Shown piece after piece: positions 25,861 to 36,519 of a DNA stretch of 64,000 bases. This stretch comes from Flavobacteriaceae bacterium UBA7302 (GTDB taxonomy: Bacteria > Bacteroidota > Bacteroidia > Flavobacteriales > Flavobacteriaceae), in contig DKQS01000006.1 of assembly GCA_002471825.1 (NCBI GenBank), positions 62,001-126,000 on the forward strand. The letters run 5' to 3'. A program made the translations under genes and the position numbers. Within the stretch, counting starts at the first letter, position 1. Each line of letters starts with the position of its first letter. A model generated the notes under the pieces. That model was not told the DNA's origin and searched no databases. It saw nothing but the letters and a program-made list of their open reading frames with translations.

Positions 25861-27195
25861 TTATGACTTATACCGTAAGTCGCTAGCTTTTATTTCCTTG
25901 CTCCAGAGCTCTTTTCCATCAGCATTATAAATGGTCATTTTTAAGACGCGATTGTTTCGAGGACCACTGACATTTAACATACCGAAATTGTGTTCACCAA
26001 CAATGGTTTCAGGCATGCGATAAGCATTGTATTTTTCTTTGTCTTTATTTACACCAGAGGTCAAGGCCGAACAGGTTAAATCGTATAATGGATACACGCG
26101 ACTGCTTTCTTGCATCTTACTCAAGGCAGTATGGTGTCGATCACCATCCAAGAAAATCACTCCTTCAATGCGAGCTTCTCGAATCCTTTCTAGTAGGTAG
26201 TTTCGTTCTTCGGGAAAAGTGGCGTAATTCTCAAAAATTGCTTCCGAATTAATTACTTGTCCGCCTATACAAACAAATTTAAACGGAGCCCTGCTTGAAG
26301 CCAATGCATTAATAAGCCAATCAATCTGTTCTTTGCCTAGAATTTGTCTCTTATCAGTCTTGTTCCGATTGGAAGTTCGGTAATAGCGGTTGTCAAGCAA
26401 GAAAAACTGTAGGTCGGCCCAATCAAAAGATCCAGTGATGCCACCACCATTAATCACATCGTAATTGGGGTTTCCCCAGAAAAGTTTAAAAATTTCTGAG
26501 GTGGTTTTTTTCATGGCAAAACTTCCATCAGAATCATTAGGACCAAAATCATGATCGTCCCAAATTGCATAATGATGGGTAGATGCCAATAACGGTTGTA
26601 CTTCCTTTAAAGAACGCGAATGTGTATGACGGTGAATGATGCCTGTTCTTGAATTCCAATCGGCTACTCTTAAATAGGTGTTGTCACCCAACCAAACCAT
26701 GAAATCGGGGTTCTTTTGGTTGATGGATTCAAATATTTGATGATTCGTACCATAAGGTTTTCCGGGTCTGTCTAGCCCAGGTTCATTCACGTAGTTGCAA
26801 CTACCAATGGCAAAATTTACCTCCGGAGGATCAGTGCGCCACTGCCACAAGGTTTGGGATTGAAACTCCATGGGATAGTCTCTTTTAATGCGCTTTCCAT
26901 TCACGAATACTTCATAGTTATAAATCCTACCGGGCTGAATTTGATCGGCAACCAATTTGGCAACAAAGCCGTTTTTGGAAGAAGTTTGCAATACTTCTGT
27001 TTTAAATCGTTGTTTCGAATTGCCTTTTTCATAATACTCAAAGTGAACTTTAGCCGATTCAGTGGTCTGAACCCATAGCAATGCTTCTTTCATGGTGGAA
27101 TAACCGAGCATTGGTCCGGATTGAATCAAATCTTGAGAAAGTAATAGCAGAGAGCTAAACAGCGCAATGCAGGTGGTAAGGAATTGTTTTTTCAT
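25861..27195 (-). CDS. PhoD-family alkaline phosphatase/phosphodiesterase (secreted)
   Basis: The 444-residue protein has a signal peptide and an N-terminal fibronectin-like domain (G-P-M-L-G-Y-S-T-M-K-E-A-L-L-W-V-Q-T). The metallophosphatase core follows: F-A-I-G-S-C-N-Y, W-L-G-D-N-T-Y, I-W-D-D-H-D-F-G-P-N-D and F-L-D-G-D-R-H-H. The metal-binding Cys, Asp, Asn and His positions of PhoD are all present. It would release phosphate from phosphoesters outside the inner membrane. It is transcribed opposite to the propeller genes on both sides. No Pho-box-like site was recognised. Confidence 0.9.
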   Translation of the reverse strand: MKKQFLTTCIALFSSLLLLSQDLIQSGPMLGYSTMKEALLWVQTTESAKVHFEYYEKGNSKQRFKTEVLQTSSKNGFVAKLVADQIQPGRIYNYEVFVNGKRIKRDYPMEFQSQTLWQWRTDPPEVNFAIGSCNYVNEPGLDRPGKPYGTNHQIFESINQKNPDFMVWLGDNTYLRVADWNSRTGIIHRHTHSRSLKEVQPLLASTHHYAIWDDHDFGPNDSDGSFAMKKTTSEIFKLFWGNPNYDVINGGGITGSFDWADLQFFLLDNRYYRTSNRNKTDKRQILGKEQIDWLINALASSRAPFKFVCIGGQVINSEAIFENYATFPEERNYLLERIREARIEGVIFLDGDRHHTALSKMQESSRVYPLYDLTCSALTSGVNKDKEKYNAYRMPETIVGEHNFGMLNVSGPRNNRVLKMTIYNADGKELWSKEIKASDLRYKS

Positions 27196-27439
27196 TATTA
27201 GAAATCTTGATTAAAACTGATATAAATTTATAAAGGCTAGTTAAAATAACAGATATTCTAATATTAATTAACCATTATTTCTTCTGCATGCCTGCAATTA
27301 GGGATGTTACAGAATGAAAAAATGCCAAATTTTAAGTATCTTGAACATCCTTTTGTTCAGGAGAAATTTACTCCTTAATAGGGAACTTCCAAACAGGAAA
27401 AAATCTAACCAAATTGACAAACTCAAACATTCCTCAATC

Positions 27440-30400
27440 ATGAAAAAATTACTTCTCATTGTACTTGGGATTCTCTTTAGTTTCTCCCAAAGTACTGAAG
27501 CACAATGGAAATTTAAGAAAGGTGAAACCAAGCCCGATTTGAAATCCGTTTCAATTTCAGGACTCAAATGGCGAAATGTGGGTCCGGCCTTAACCTCAGG
27601 ACGAATTTCTGATTTCGCTTTTAATCCGAATAATCCCTTTGAATATTATGTGGCCACCTCGGCAGGTGGTGTCTGGAAAACTGTCAATGCAGGGGTTACC
27701 TATGAACCACTTTTTGATAGTCAGGGATCTTATTCCATTGGTTGCGTTACCATGGATCCGAACAATCCGAATGTTATCTGGGTGGGTACTGGAGAAAATA
27801 ACAACCAGCGATCGGTAGGATACGGTGACGGAGTCTACAAATCTGAAGATGGAGGGAAGTCCTGGAAACACATGGGACTTAAAAAATCAGAGCACATTGG
27901 TAAAATCATCGTGCATCCAGAAAACTCTAATATTGTGTATGTGGCAGCCATCGGACCTCTTTGGAGCAAAGGAGGTGATCGTGGATTGTATAAGACCGTT
28001 GATGGAGGAAAAACTTGGAAGGCCATCATTAAGATTGACAAACATACTGGTGTGAATGATGTGGTGATGGATCCCAGAGATCCCAATGTTTTGTACGCAT
28101 CTACTTTACAAAGAAGAAGACATGTATACACCTACGTGGGCGGCGGACCAGGTTCTGGATTGCACAAAAGTGTTGATGGAGGAAAAACATGGAAAAAAAT
28201 ACAAAAAGGATTGCCTAATGAGGAATTAGGTCGAATCGGATTGGCCATCAGTCCGGCTAATCCAGAAATCATTTATGCCATTGCAGAAGCTGCGAATGGC
28301 AAAGGCGGATTCTTTGCTTCCACCAATAGGGGAGCGAGTTGGCAAAAACGTAGTTCCTATGTAACTAGTGGAAATTACTATCAAGAAATTATTGCAGATC
28401 CAGTTGATGAACATACCGTTTATGCCATGAATACGTGGATGTCGGTGACTAAGGACGGTGGAAAGACCTTTAAAATGGTTGGAGAGCGAACCAAGCACGT
28501 AGATAATCACTGCATGTGGATCAATCCGAAAAATAACAAACATTGGGTTGTGGGTTGTGATGGCGGAATCTATGAAACCTTTGATGCTGCCAAAACATGG
28601 GACTTTAAGAAGAATCTCCCAGTTACCCAATTTTATAAAGTAGCTCTAGACAATGCGAAACCTTTCTATAACATTTATGGAGGTACCCAGGATAACTTTA
28701 GTTTGGGTGGACCGTCTCGTGTATTGACCGAGCACGGTATTCGCAATTCAGAATGGTTTATCACCAATGGTGGAGACGGATTCGAATCGCAGGTAGATCC
28801 TAAGAACCCAAATATTGTTTATGCACAATCTCAGTACGGAGGTTTGGTGCGCTATGACAAACTTAGTGGGGAAAAAGTAGGAATCAAGCCCAAAGCAAGA
28901 AAAGGAGAAAATGCCTATCGCTTTAATTGGGATGCTCCACTTGCTGTTAGTAAGCATGTAACCGGAAGGTTGTACTTCGCGGCCAACAAGGTTTTTCGTT
29001 CCGATGATTATGGAAATAGCTGGTTGGTGATTAGTGATGATTTATCGCGTCAAATTGACCGAAATACTTTAGAAGTATATGATCGTGTGGTGAGTATGGA
29101 TGCTGTTATGAAAAATGGTTCTACTTCACCCTATGGTGCTGTAGTATCATTCTCAGAATCGCCCTTGGATAAGTATTTATTGGCTGCCGGAACGGATGAT
29201 GGCTTAATTCATATTTCTGTTGATGGCGGTGGTACTTGGACCAAGATTGACGATATTTCAGGAGCTCCAAAGCAATCCTATGTAAATAGCATTCACTTGT
29301 CGAGACATGATGAAAACGTGATCTATGTGGCTTTCAATCACCATAAATTCGGCGATTTTAAACCGTATATCTTCAAATCCATGGATAAAGGAAAGAGCTG
29401 GAAAGCCATTCAATCCAATTTGCCCAAAAGAGGAAGCGTTTATGCTATTGAAGAAGATCCAAAAGACAAAGATTTATTATTTGTGGGCACTGAATTTGGA
29501 GCATTTTTCTCCCCAGATCAAGGAGCCAATTGGGAGCAATTGAAAAACGGATTGCCAACAATAGCGGTAAGAGATATCGCTATTCAAGAGCGAGAAAACG
29601 ACTTGGTGTTGGGAACCTTTGGTAGAGGATTTTATGTCATGGATGACTATTCTGTACTTCGGGAAGTGAAAAACATCCAAGCTACGGATACTGCAAAAAT
29701 TTATCCAATTCGAACTGCGCTGATGTGGGAACAAAGCAGTCCACTAGGATTGCCTGGCAAATCCTTCCAGGGTGATAACTTTTATACAGCTAAGAATTTA
29801 GGTCCGGAAGCAATCATCACCTATTACTATAAAGATAATTTCACTTCGTTGAAGAGCAAACGTCAAAAGAAAGAAAAGGCACTGACAAAAAAAGGTGCAG
29901 ATACGCCATATCCTACTTATGACGAACTGAATGCTGAAATGAATGAAGGAAAAGAAGAATTAGTGTTCACCATTAAAGATCCTTTAAGCAAAGTAGTGAA
30001 AAAGGAATTTAGACCTGCACGAAAAGGAATCCAGCGTTTTCACTGGAACTTGCGATACACCTTGCAAAATCCAATTAATCTCAATCGATCCAGATTCTAT
30101 AATCCATTTGGAGGTCGCGACGAGGGTACCTTAGTTGCTCCGGGAACCTATACGATTGAAATGGGATTATTAAAAGACGGCGTGGTAACCAAGCTTACAG
30201 AGCCTATGGCCTTTGTGGTGAAACCATTAAGAAACACCGAGATGCCTGCTGAGAATAGAACGCGTAAAGTTGCTTTCCAGAAAGCCGTTGCCAAACTTTC
30301 TGCACAAATGAGCATCACTTCTAATTTACTGACGGATTCGAGGAACAAGATTCGCTATATCAAAGAGGCAATCAAAAGAGCAGAACAGCCTGTTGGCGAT

Positions 30401-30727
30401 TTGAATGCTGATGTCTTGGCGATTGAAAAGGCCTTGAAAGAAGTGCAATTGGCTATGTATGGCGACCCTGTAAAACGTAAATTGGATATCGATCAACCAT
30501 TGTCTCCAGCTAGCCGTTTGGGGTCTATCGGGTACGAGCAAAAATACTCTACTTCTAGACCAACTAGAACGCATATAGAGAGTTATGAGATTGCCAAGGA
30601 GGAAATCATTGCCCTGAAATTGAAAATGGAAAAGATTTACAATGAGGATATTAAAACTTTAGAACAAAAATTAATCAAGGCAGGTGCACCGTATACACCA
30701 GGTCGTGGTTATCAAAACAAAAACTAA
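27440..30727 (+). CDS. VPS10/BNR propeller protein B (secreted)
   Basis: The 1095-residue protein has the signal peptide M-K-K-L-L-L-I-V-L-G-I-L-F-S-F. It has about ten Asp-box motifs, the mid-protein segment P-V-T-Q-F-Y-K-V with Y-G-G-T-Q-D-N, and the helical tail ending A-G-A-P-Y-T-P-G-R-G-Y. It is closest to protein A (shared L-K-W/L-R-N-V/I-G-P-A-L/F-T-S-G-R-I), including a nearly identical DNA patch. The ATG at 27440 is chosen because it starts the signal peptide. It opens a five-gene run, with the S9 peptidase 7 bases downstream. Its ligand and function are unknown. Confidence 0.85.
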   Translation: MKKLLLIVLGILFSFSQSTEAQWKFKKGETKPDLKSVSISGLKWRNVGPALTSGRISDFAFNPNNPFEYYVATSAGGVWKTVNAGVTYEPLFDSQGSYSIGCVTMDPNNPNVIWVGTGENNNQRSVGYGDGVYKSEDGGKSWKHMGLKKSEHIGKIIVHPENSNIVYVAAIGPLWSKGGDRGLYKTVDGGKTWKAIIKIDKHTGVNDVVMDPRDPNVLYASTLQRRRHVYTYVGGGPGSGLHKSVDGGKTWKKIQKGLPNEELGRIGLAISPANPEIIYAIAEAANGKGGFFASTNRGASWQKRSSYVTSGNYYQEIIADPVDEHTVYAMNTWMSVTKDGGKTFKMVGERTKHVDNHCMWINPKNNKHWVVGCDGGIYETFDAAKTWDFKKNLPVTQFYKVALDNAKPFYNIYGGTQDNFSLGGPSRVLTEHGIRNSEWFITNGGDGFESQVDPKNPNIVYAQSQYGGLVRYDKLSGEKVGIKPKARKGENAYRFNWDAPLAVSKHVTGRLYFAANKVFRSDDYGNSWLVISDDLSRQIDRNTLEVYDRVVSMDAVMKNGSTSPYGAVVSFSESPLDKYLLAAGTDDGLIHISVDGGGTWTKIDDISGAPKQSYVNSIHLSRHDENVIYVAFNHHKFGDFKPYIFKSMDKGKSWKAIQSNLPKRGSVYAIEEDPKDKDLLFVGTEFGAFFSPDQGANWEQLKNGLPTIAVRDIAIQERENDLVLGTFGRGFYVMDDYSVLREVKNIQATDTAKIYPIRTALMWEQSSPLGLPGKSFQGDNFYTAKNLGPEAIITYYYKDNFTSLKSKRQKKEKALTKKGADTPYPTYDELNAEMNEGKEELVFTIKDPLSKVVKKEFRPARKGIQRFHWNLRYTLQNPINLNRSRFYNPFGGRDEGTLVAPGTYTIEMGLLKDGVVTKLTEPMAFVVKPLRNTEMPAENRTRKVAFQKAVAKLSAQMSITSNLLTDSRNKIRYIKEAIKRAEQPVGDLNADVLAIEKALKEVQLAMYGDPVKRKLDIDQPLSPASRLGSIGYEQKYSTSRPTRTHIESYEIAKEEIIALKLKMEKIYNEDIKTLEQKLIKAGAPYTPGRGYQNKN

Positions 30728-30734
30728 TTAACAT

Positions 30735-33524
30735 ATGAGAATTTTATCATTCGTTTTATTACTAAGTATTTCCTTTGGTGTCAATGCACAGAAAAAGGTC
30801 ATGCAACACGAAGACAAGGCTTTATGGAACTCCATCCGTAATGTAAGCATTTCAAATTCGGGAGACTACTTTTTGTATGGATTGAATAAGGGAGAGAAAG
30901 ATCAAACCATTTATTTGAAATCCACCAAGGGAGAGTCAATCATGTCGCATCCCCGAGTAAAAGGAGGTAGGTTTACCCACGATTCGAAATACGTTATGTT
31001 TACGGTGAATGCCTATAAAGACAGCCTTAAGGAAATGAAACGACGAAAAGTAAAGAAGAAGAATTTTCCGAAAGACACCTTAGTTCTTTTCAATATTTCA
31101 TCCAAAACTGTTACGAAAATTCCTAATGTAAAGGGGTATGACGTTCCTTCGAAATGGTCTGGAATTGTTGCTTATTACCTAGAGGCCATTCCTCCTAAAA
31201 AAGGTAAAAAAGGGGATAAAAAGACCAAAAAGAAGAAGGTGAAAAGGGTTTCAAAAACCAATGGGTATCACTTGGTCATTCGTCATTTGGCAGATGGAAA
31301 GGAGGATACACTCAAATTTGTAACCAAACACGCCATAGCTAAAGATGGTAAGATGTTGACTTATGCTACCACTGGATATAAGGGTTCCTTAAAAAGTGGT
31401 GTTTATACCTATAATGCCGACAATAAAACTTCAAACTTGATTTTTGAGAGTCATGCTAAAACCAAATATCCACAATTAGGTATTTCGGATTCTGGTAATA
31501 GAATCGGATTTGTAGTTGATGCAGATTCAACCAAAGCCCTGATTAAAAAACCAAGTTTATTTGCTTGGAATCAAGGAGATAAGTCGGCCACTGAAATTGT
31601 AAAATCAGAGGATAATGCAAACAAAATGTTGGTTTCTAGTGATTTATCCTTGCGTTTTTCTGAGAATGAAAAGCGATTGTTCTTCGGATTGCGCACCACG
31701 CCAATTGTGAAAGACACCACATTAATTCCGGAAGAAATTGTGAATGTTGAGGTATGGACTTACGACGAACCACGCTTATACACCGTACAAGAATTACAGG
31801 TGAAAAATGATCGTAAGAAGGCTTACTTGTCTATGTACGATTTTGCGAATAATAAAATGGTTCAAATTGCGGATACCGATTATGATTTGGCCCGATATGG
31901 TGATCAAGGAAATTCGGCATTTGCAGTAGTTGGCAATAACACTCCGTACATGTTGGAAAGTCAGTGGACTGCCCAACGTCCGATGGATATGATGCGTGTG
32001 GATTTGAACACAGGAGCGAAAACGATGATGGGTAAGAAAATCTATGGAGGAAATTCCATCAGTCCAAAAGGAAACTATGTGTATGGCTATTCACGAAAAG
32101 ATTCTACCTGGTTCACCTACAACTTAAAGAGCTTAAAATATACAGCCTTAACCAAAGGACGTCAGTTTTACAACGAATTACACGATTATCCAGATGATCC
32201 GAGAGGATATGGCTCGGCGGGGTGGACCGATAATGATGAGAAGTTATTGATTTACGATCGATATGATATTTGGGCATTTGATCCTGAAACAGGAGCATCG
32301 GAAAACCTAACTAAGGGAAGAGCTTCCAATACCAGGTATCGTTATGTTCGCACAAATTACGATGAACGTGCTATTTCCAATTCATCTACTTGGTTGCTAG
32401 CTACCTTTAACGATGAAAATAAATATGGTGGTGTTGCCACCTACAATCCGAAAAGAAAGAAGATGACCCAACTGGTGGAAAGCGGACATTCTTATGGAGG
32501 TATTCGTGTAGCTCAAAAAGACAAGAAGAAACGAATGGTGTTTACCAGATCCAACTTCACCGAATTCCCAAATTATTGGGTAACAAACATGTCCTTTAAA
32601 TCTCCAAAGCAGCTAACAGATGCCAATCCACAACAAAAGGATTACAACTGGGGAACAGCTGAAATGGTTGAATGGGTTTCATTGGATGGCAAGTCACTAA
32701 AGGGAATGCTAATTAAGCCAGAGAATTTTGATCCGAATAAGAAGTACCCAATGATTGTGAACTTCTATGAAAAGAGTTCTGACGGATTGTACAGACACAG
32801 AGCTCCTTCTTACGGTAGATCCACGATTAATTATCCATTCTATGCAAGTCGCGGTTATTTAATTTTTAATCCGGATGTATATTACAGAGACGGGTATCCA
32901 GGCGAAAGTGCTTTCAATTGTGTGATTCCCGGAATCACTTCTTTGATTGATAAAGGCTTTGTAGACAAGGACAACATTGGTGTGCAAGGACATAGTTGGG
33001 GTGGGTATCAAATCGCTTACTTAGTAACCAAAACCGACATTTTCAAGGCAGCAGAATCAGGAGCTCCGGTACCGAACATGATTAGTGCTTACGGCGGAAT
33101 CCGGTGGTGGACAGGATTAAGCAGACAGTTCCAATACGAGCATACACAAAGTAGAATTGGTGGTACCCCATGGGAATATCCACAGCGATATGTGGAGAAT
33201 TCGCCAATTTTTAATATTGATAAAATCAATACGCCGTTGTTAATCATGCACAACGATGCAGACGGACATGTACCTTGGTATCAGGGAATTGAATTCTTTG
33301 TGAGTTTAAGAAGATTGGGCAAACCTTCATGGTTTTTAAACTACAACGGTGAACCACATTGGCCATTAAAAATGCAAAATCGGGTAGATTTCAACATTCG
33401 AATGGCCCAATTCTTTGATCACTATTTAAAAGCTGCTCCGAAACCGATGTGGATGAAACGCGGAGTACCAGCAATTGAGAAAGGAATCAACCAAGGATAT
33501 GAATTTACAAAAGGAGATAAATAA
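30735..33524 (+). CDS. Secreted S9-family prolyl oligopeptidase-like peptidase
   Basis: The 929-residue protein has a signal peptide (to about 18), an N-terminal beta-propeller region and a C-terminal alpha/beta hydrolase domain (about 640-900). The catalytic Ser is in V-Q-G-H-S-W-G-G-Y, the Asp in M-H-N-D-A-D-G-H-V and the His in N-G-E-P-H-W-P, so the triad is complete. Residues 155-171 form a strongly basic Lys-rich insert in the propeller. S9 enzymes cut short peptides. The gene sits between two VPS10 propeller genes with gaps of 7 and 9 bases, so the three are expected to be made together. Substrate unknown. Confidence 0.9.
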   Translation: MRILSFVLLLSISFGVNAQKKVMQHEDKALWNSIRNVSISNSGDYFLYGLNKGEKDQTIYLKSTKGESIMSHPRVKGGRFTHDSKYVMFTVNAYKDSLKEMKRRKVKKKNFPKDTLVLFNISSKTVTKIPNVKGYDVPSKWSGIVAYYLEAIPPKKGKKGDKKTKKKKVKRVSKTNGYHLVIRHLADGKEDTLKFVTKHAIAKDGKMLTYATTGYKGSLKSGVYTYNADNKTSNLIFESHAKTKYPQLGISDSGNRIGFVVDADSTKALIKKPSLFAWNQGDKSATEIVKSEDNANKMLVSSDLSLRFSENEKRLFFGLRTTPIVKDTTLIPEEIVNVEVWTYDEPRLYTVQELQVKNDRKKAYLSMYDFANNKMVQIADTDYDLARYGDQGNSAFAVVGNNTPYMLESQWTAQRPMDMMRVDLNTGAKTMMGKKIYGGNSISPKGNYVYGYSRKDSTWFTYNLKSLKYTALTKGRQFYNELHDYPDDPRGYGSAGWTDNDEKLLIYDRYDIWAFDPETGASENLTKGRASNTRYRYVRTNYDERAISNSSTWLLATFNDENKYGGVATYNPKRKKMTQLVESGHSYGGIRVAQKDKKKRMVFTRSNFTEFPNYWVTNMSFKSPKQLTDANPQQKDYNWGTAEMVEWVSLDGKSLKGMLIKPENFDPNKKYPMIVNFYEKSSDGLYRHRAPSYGRSTINYPFYASRGYLIFNPDVYYRDGYPGESAFNCVIPGITSLIDKGFVDKDNIGVQGHSWGGYQIAYLVTKTDIFKAAESGAPVPNMISAYGGIRWWTGLSRQFQYEHTQSRIGGTPWEYPQRYVENSPIFNIDKINTPLLIMHNDADGHVPWYQGIEFFVSLRRLGKPSWFLNYNGEPHWPLKMQNRVDFNIRMAQFFDHYLKAAPKPMWMKRGVPAIEKGINQGYEFTKGDK

Positions 33525-33533
33525 TTGATTTTC

Positions 33534-36518
33534 ATGAAGAAATATTTGATGCAAGCAACATTCATCGCTTGGGTAATTGCCATAGGATCCTTATCCGCAC
33601 AAGACTTTAGTGCCTTACAATATCGAACCGTAGGACCCGAAAGAGGAGGTAGAGTAACCACTGTCACTGGAACAGCACAACTACCAGGAACGTTTTATTT
33701 GGGAGCTTCTGGTGCCGGGGTTTGGAAAACAGAAGATTACGGAACCTCCTGGTTCAATGTCTCAGACGGGTTTGTTGCAACTCCATCCATTGGAGCCATT
33801 GAAGTGGCTCATAATGATCCGAATATCGTTTACGTTGGTACGGGTTCCGACGGATTGAGAAGTAATGTGATTTCGGGTAAAGGCATGTACAAATCCATCG
33901 ATGGCGCCAAAACTTGGGAATTCATCGGTCTCAAAAATGTGGGTCAGATTGGTGCCGTGGAAATCGATCCAAGAAACCACAATACCGTTTGGGTAGCTGC
34001 TATCGGAAATGCTTTTAGAAGTAATTCCGAACGTGGGATTTATAAAACGACTGACGGTGGTAAGACCTGGGACAAAGTCCTTTTTATATCTGATAAAGTA
34101 GGATTCGCTGACTTGGAATTATTACCGAACAATCCAGATATCGTTTATGCAGCAGCCTGGAAAGCCGAAAGGAAACCTTGGACCATCATTTCGGGTGGGC
34201 AGCGTGATGAAGGTGGCATTTACAAATCCATCAATGGTGGAAAAGATTGGATAAAACTAGAAAACGGATTGCCGAAAGATTTGATTGGAAAAATTGATTT
34301 GGCTGTATCTCCTGTGGATTCCAGTATTCTGTATGCAGTGATCGAAGCCCCAGGAAAAGAAGGTGGTTTGTACAAGTCTGTAAATCAAGGAAAATCATTC
34401 AAACAAGTTTCAAGCAATATAGGATTGGTCAACAGACCGTTTTACTATACCAATATTGAGTTGGATCCAACGAATCCAGATATTATCTATTCAAATGCAA
34501 ATCCATTGTTGAAATCAGTGGATGGCGGCAAAACCTGGAAACGAATGAGTGTTCCGCATGGCGACAATCATGATATTTGGTTGAATCCAAACAATCCTAA
34601 TCTATTGATTCAAGCCAATGATGGTGGCGCCAATGTTTCTCACAATGGTGGCAAGACTTGGTCTTCACAGTTCAATCAGCCTACTGCCGAATTGTATCAA
34701 GTGGAAGTGGATGATCAATATCCGTATTGGTTGTACGCAGGTCAGCAAGACAACAGTACCACGGTTTCTGTTCCTAGCTTTCCTCCAAGTGCCATTCAGT
34801 ATACCAGATCGGGCTGGATTATGAACACCGGTGGCTGTGAAACGGGTCCGGCTGTTCCGAAACCTGGAAATGCCAATATCGTATATGCCAACTGTAAGGG
34901 TCGTTTTTCAGTATTCGATAAAACTACTGGAACGGAAAAGAGCTATTATGTTGGTGCTTCCAATATTTACGGACACAATCCCAAGGATTTAAAGTATCGT
35001 TTTCAACGAGTGGCGCCAATTCATGTTTCTCCACATAATCCAGATGTGGTTTATCATGGGTCACAGTTTTTACACAAAACCACTGACGACGGGTTAAATT
35101 GGGAAACCATTTCTCCAGATTTAACGGCCTTTGAAGCCGATAAACAAGTAATTTCTGGTAGTCCTATTACTCGGGATATCACTGGAGAAGAATACTACAG
35201 TACCCTTTATTCCATCCGAGAATCGAAGTTGAAAAAAGGATTGATCTGGACAGGCTCCAACGACGGAGTTATTTCCGTAACACGTGATGGTGGCAAGACT
35301 TGGAAAAATGTAACACCTAAAAAGATGCCAAAAGGCGGACGCGTAGAATCGGTTGAACCCTCACAATTTGCGGAAGGCAAAGCTTATGTGGCCGTGGATC
35401 GACATTTGTTAGGGGATGAGAAACCCTACATCTATAAAACTACCAATTATGGAAAATCGTGGACATTAATTACCACTCCAGATAATGGAATACCTTCAGA
35501 TCATACTACCCGTGTGTTGCGTGAGGACCCGGTTCGTGAGGGCTTGCTGTATGCCGGAACCGAGTATGGAATGTTTGTGTCTTTTGATGATGGTAAAAAT
35601 TGGCAATCTTTCCAACAAAACCTTCCCGTCACACCAATTACCGATATCAAAATATTCAGAGGAGATTTGATTTTAAGTACCATGGGACGTGGTTTCTGGA
35701 TTTTAGACAATATCACGGCGTTGAGAGATTCCAATATCAATAACTTGAGCGATCAACCCGTTTTGTTTCAACCGGACAATACGGTGCGTTATCGTTATCC
35801 AAAAATTAGAGGAACACGTGGAGCAGCACAGTATCCAAGAACAAGTGTAATCATCGATTATTATTTGCCAAAAGGAAATGCTTCAAACATTCAATTGGAT
35901 ATTTTAGACGCTAATAACAATCTGGTAGCCAGCATTGTAAGTGATAAAAAGATGATGTCAAAAGTGACTGAAGTCGAGGATATGAACCTAAGTCAGGTAT
36001 TTCGTTATGTAGATCGACGATTGGAAAATAAAGGCGGATTCAATCGTTTCCGATGGGATATGCGATCCAAAGGGGCTTGGTCATCCAATGAGCGTTATCG
36101 TTACAAAAGAGGACCATTGGTTGCTCCAGGGAAATATACGGCTCAATTAAAAGTGAATGGAGTAGTATTGCGCAAATCCTTTGAGATTCTCATGGACCCA
36201 AGAGTAGAGAAAGGCGGAATATCAAAAGCCGATATCAACTCCCAAATTGCCATGCAGCGTCAAGTAATTGACTTATTGTCCAAAACCAGACGATTGCAAG
36301 CCAAGCTTGAAAAGAAAAAATCCAAGAAAGCAAAAGAGATATTGAAACTAATGAAAAATGCACGTGGTGCTTATCCGCAACAAATGTTTACTTCACAGGT
36401 TTCCTACCTTTTAAACATGATTAGTGGTGCAGATCAGAAACCCGGTCAAGAGGCTCAAAAACGTTACCAAGAGCTTTTGAAACAATATGAAGAATTACAA
36501 AAATCAACAGACAAATAA
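33534..36518 (+). CDS. VPS10/BNR propeller protein C (secreted)
   Basis: The 994-residue protein has a signal peptide ending G-S-L-S-A-Q and about eleven Asp-box motifs. Its start region, L-Q-Y-R-T-V-G-P-E-R-G-G-R-V, differs from proteins A and B and matches the broken gene at 46.2-49.3 kb (M-K-Y-R-N-I-G-P-F-R-G-G-R-S), so C and D form a second subgroup. The tail is basic and helical with K-K-K-S-K-K-A-K-E, and lacks the A-G-A-P ending of A and B. The ATG at 33534 is nine bases after the peptidase stop; a TTG at 33525 was rejected. Function unknown. Confidence 0.85.
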   Translation: MKKYLMQATFIAWVIAIGSLSAQDFSALQYRTVGPERGGRVTTVTGTAQLPGTFYLGASGAGVWKTEDYGTSWFNVSDGFVATPSIGAIEVAHNDPNIVYVGTGSDGLRSNVISGKGMYKSIDGAKTWEFIGLKNVGQIGAVEIDPRNHNTVWVAAIGNAFRSNSERGIYKTTDGGKTWDKVLFISDKVGFADLELLPNNPDIVYAAAWKAERKPWTIISGGQRDEGGIYKSINGGKDWIKLENGLPKDLIGKIDLAVSPVDSSILYAVIEAPGKEGGLYKSVNQGKSFKQVSSNIGLVNRPFYYTNIELDPTNPDIIYSNANPLLKSVDGGKTWKRMSVPHGDNHDIWLNPNNPNLLIQANDGGANVSHNGGKTWSSQFNQPTAELYQVEVDDQYPYWLYAGQQDNSTTVSVPSFPPSAIQYTRSGWIMNTGGCETGPAVPKPGNANIVYANCKGRFSVFDKTTGTEKSYYVGASNIYGHNPKDLKYRFQRVAPIHVSPHNPDVVYHGSQFLHKTTDDGLNWETISPDLTAFEADKQVISGSPITRDITGEEYYSTLYSIRESKLKKGLIWTGSNDGVISVTRDGGKTWKNVTPKKMPKGGRVESVEPSQFAEGKAYVAVDRHLLGDEKPYIYKTTNYGKSWTLITTPDNGIPSDHTTRVLREDPVREGLLYAGTEYGMFVSFDDGKNWQSFQQNLPVTPITDIKIFRGDLILSTMGRGFWILDNITALRDSNINNLSDQPVLFQPDNTVRYRYPKIRGTRGAAQYPRTSVIIDYYLPKGNASNIQLDILDANNNLVASIVSDKKMMSKVTEVEDMNLSQVFRYVDRRLENKGGFNRFRWDMRSKGAWSSNERYRYKRGPLVAPGKYTAQLKVNGVVLRKSFEILMDPRVEKGGISKADINSQIAMQRQVIDLLSKTRRLQAKLEKKKSKKAKEILKLMKNARGAYPQQMFTSQVSYLLNMISGADQKPGQEAQKRYQELLKQYEELQKSTDK

Positions 36519-36519
36519 C

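Noticed and set aside
28226..28630. A 134-codon antisense frame inside propeller gene B
   Set aside because: Shadow of a real coding region with no motif or signal.
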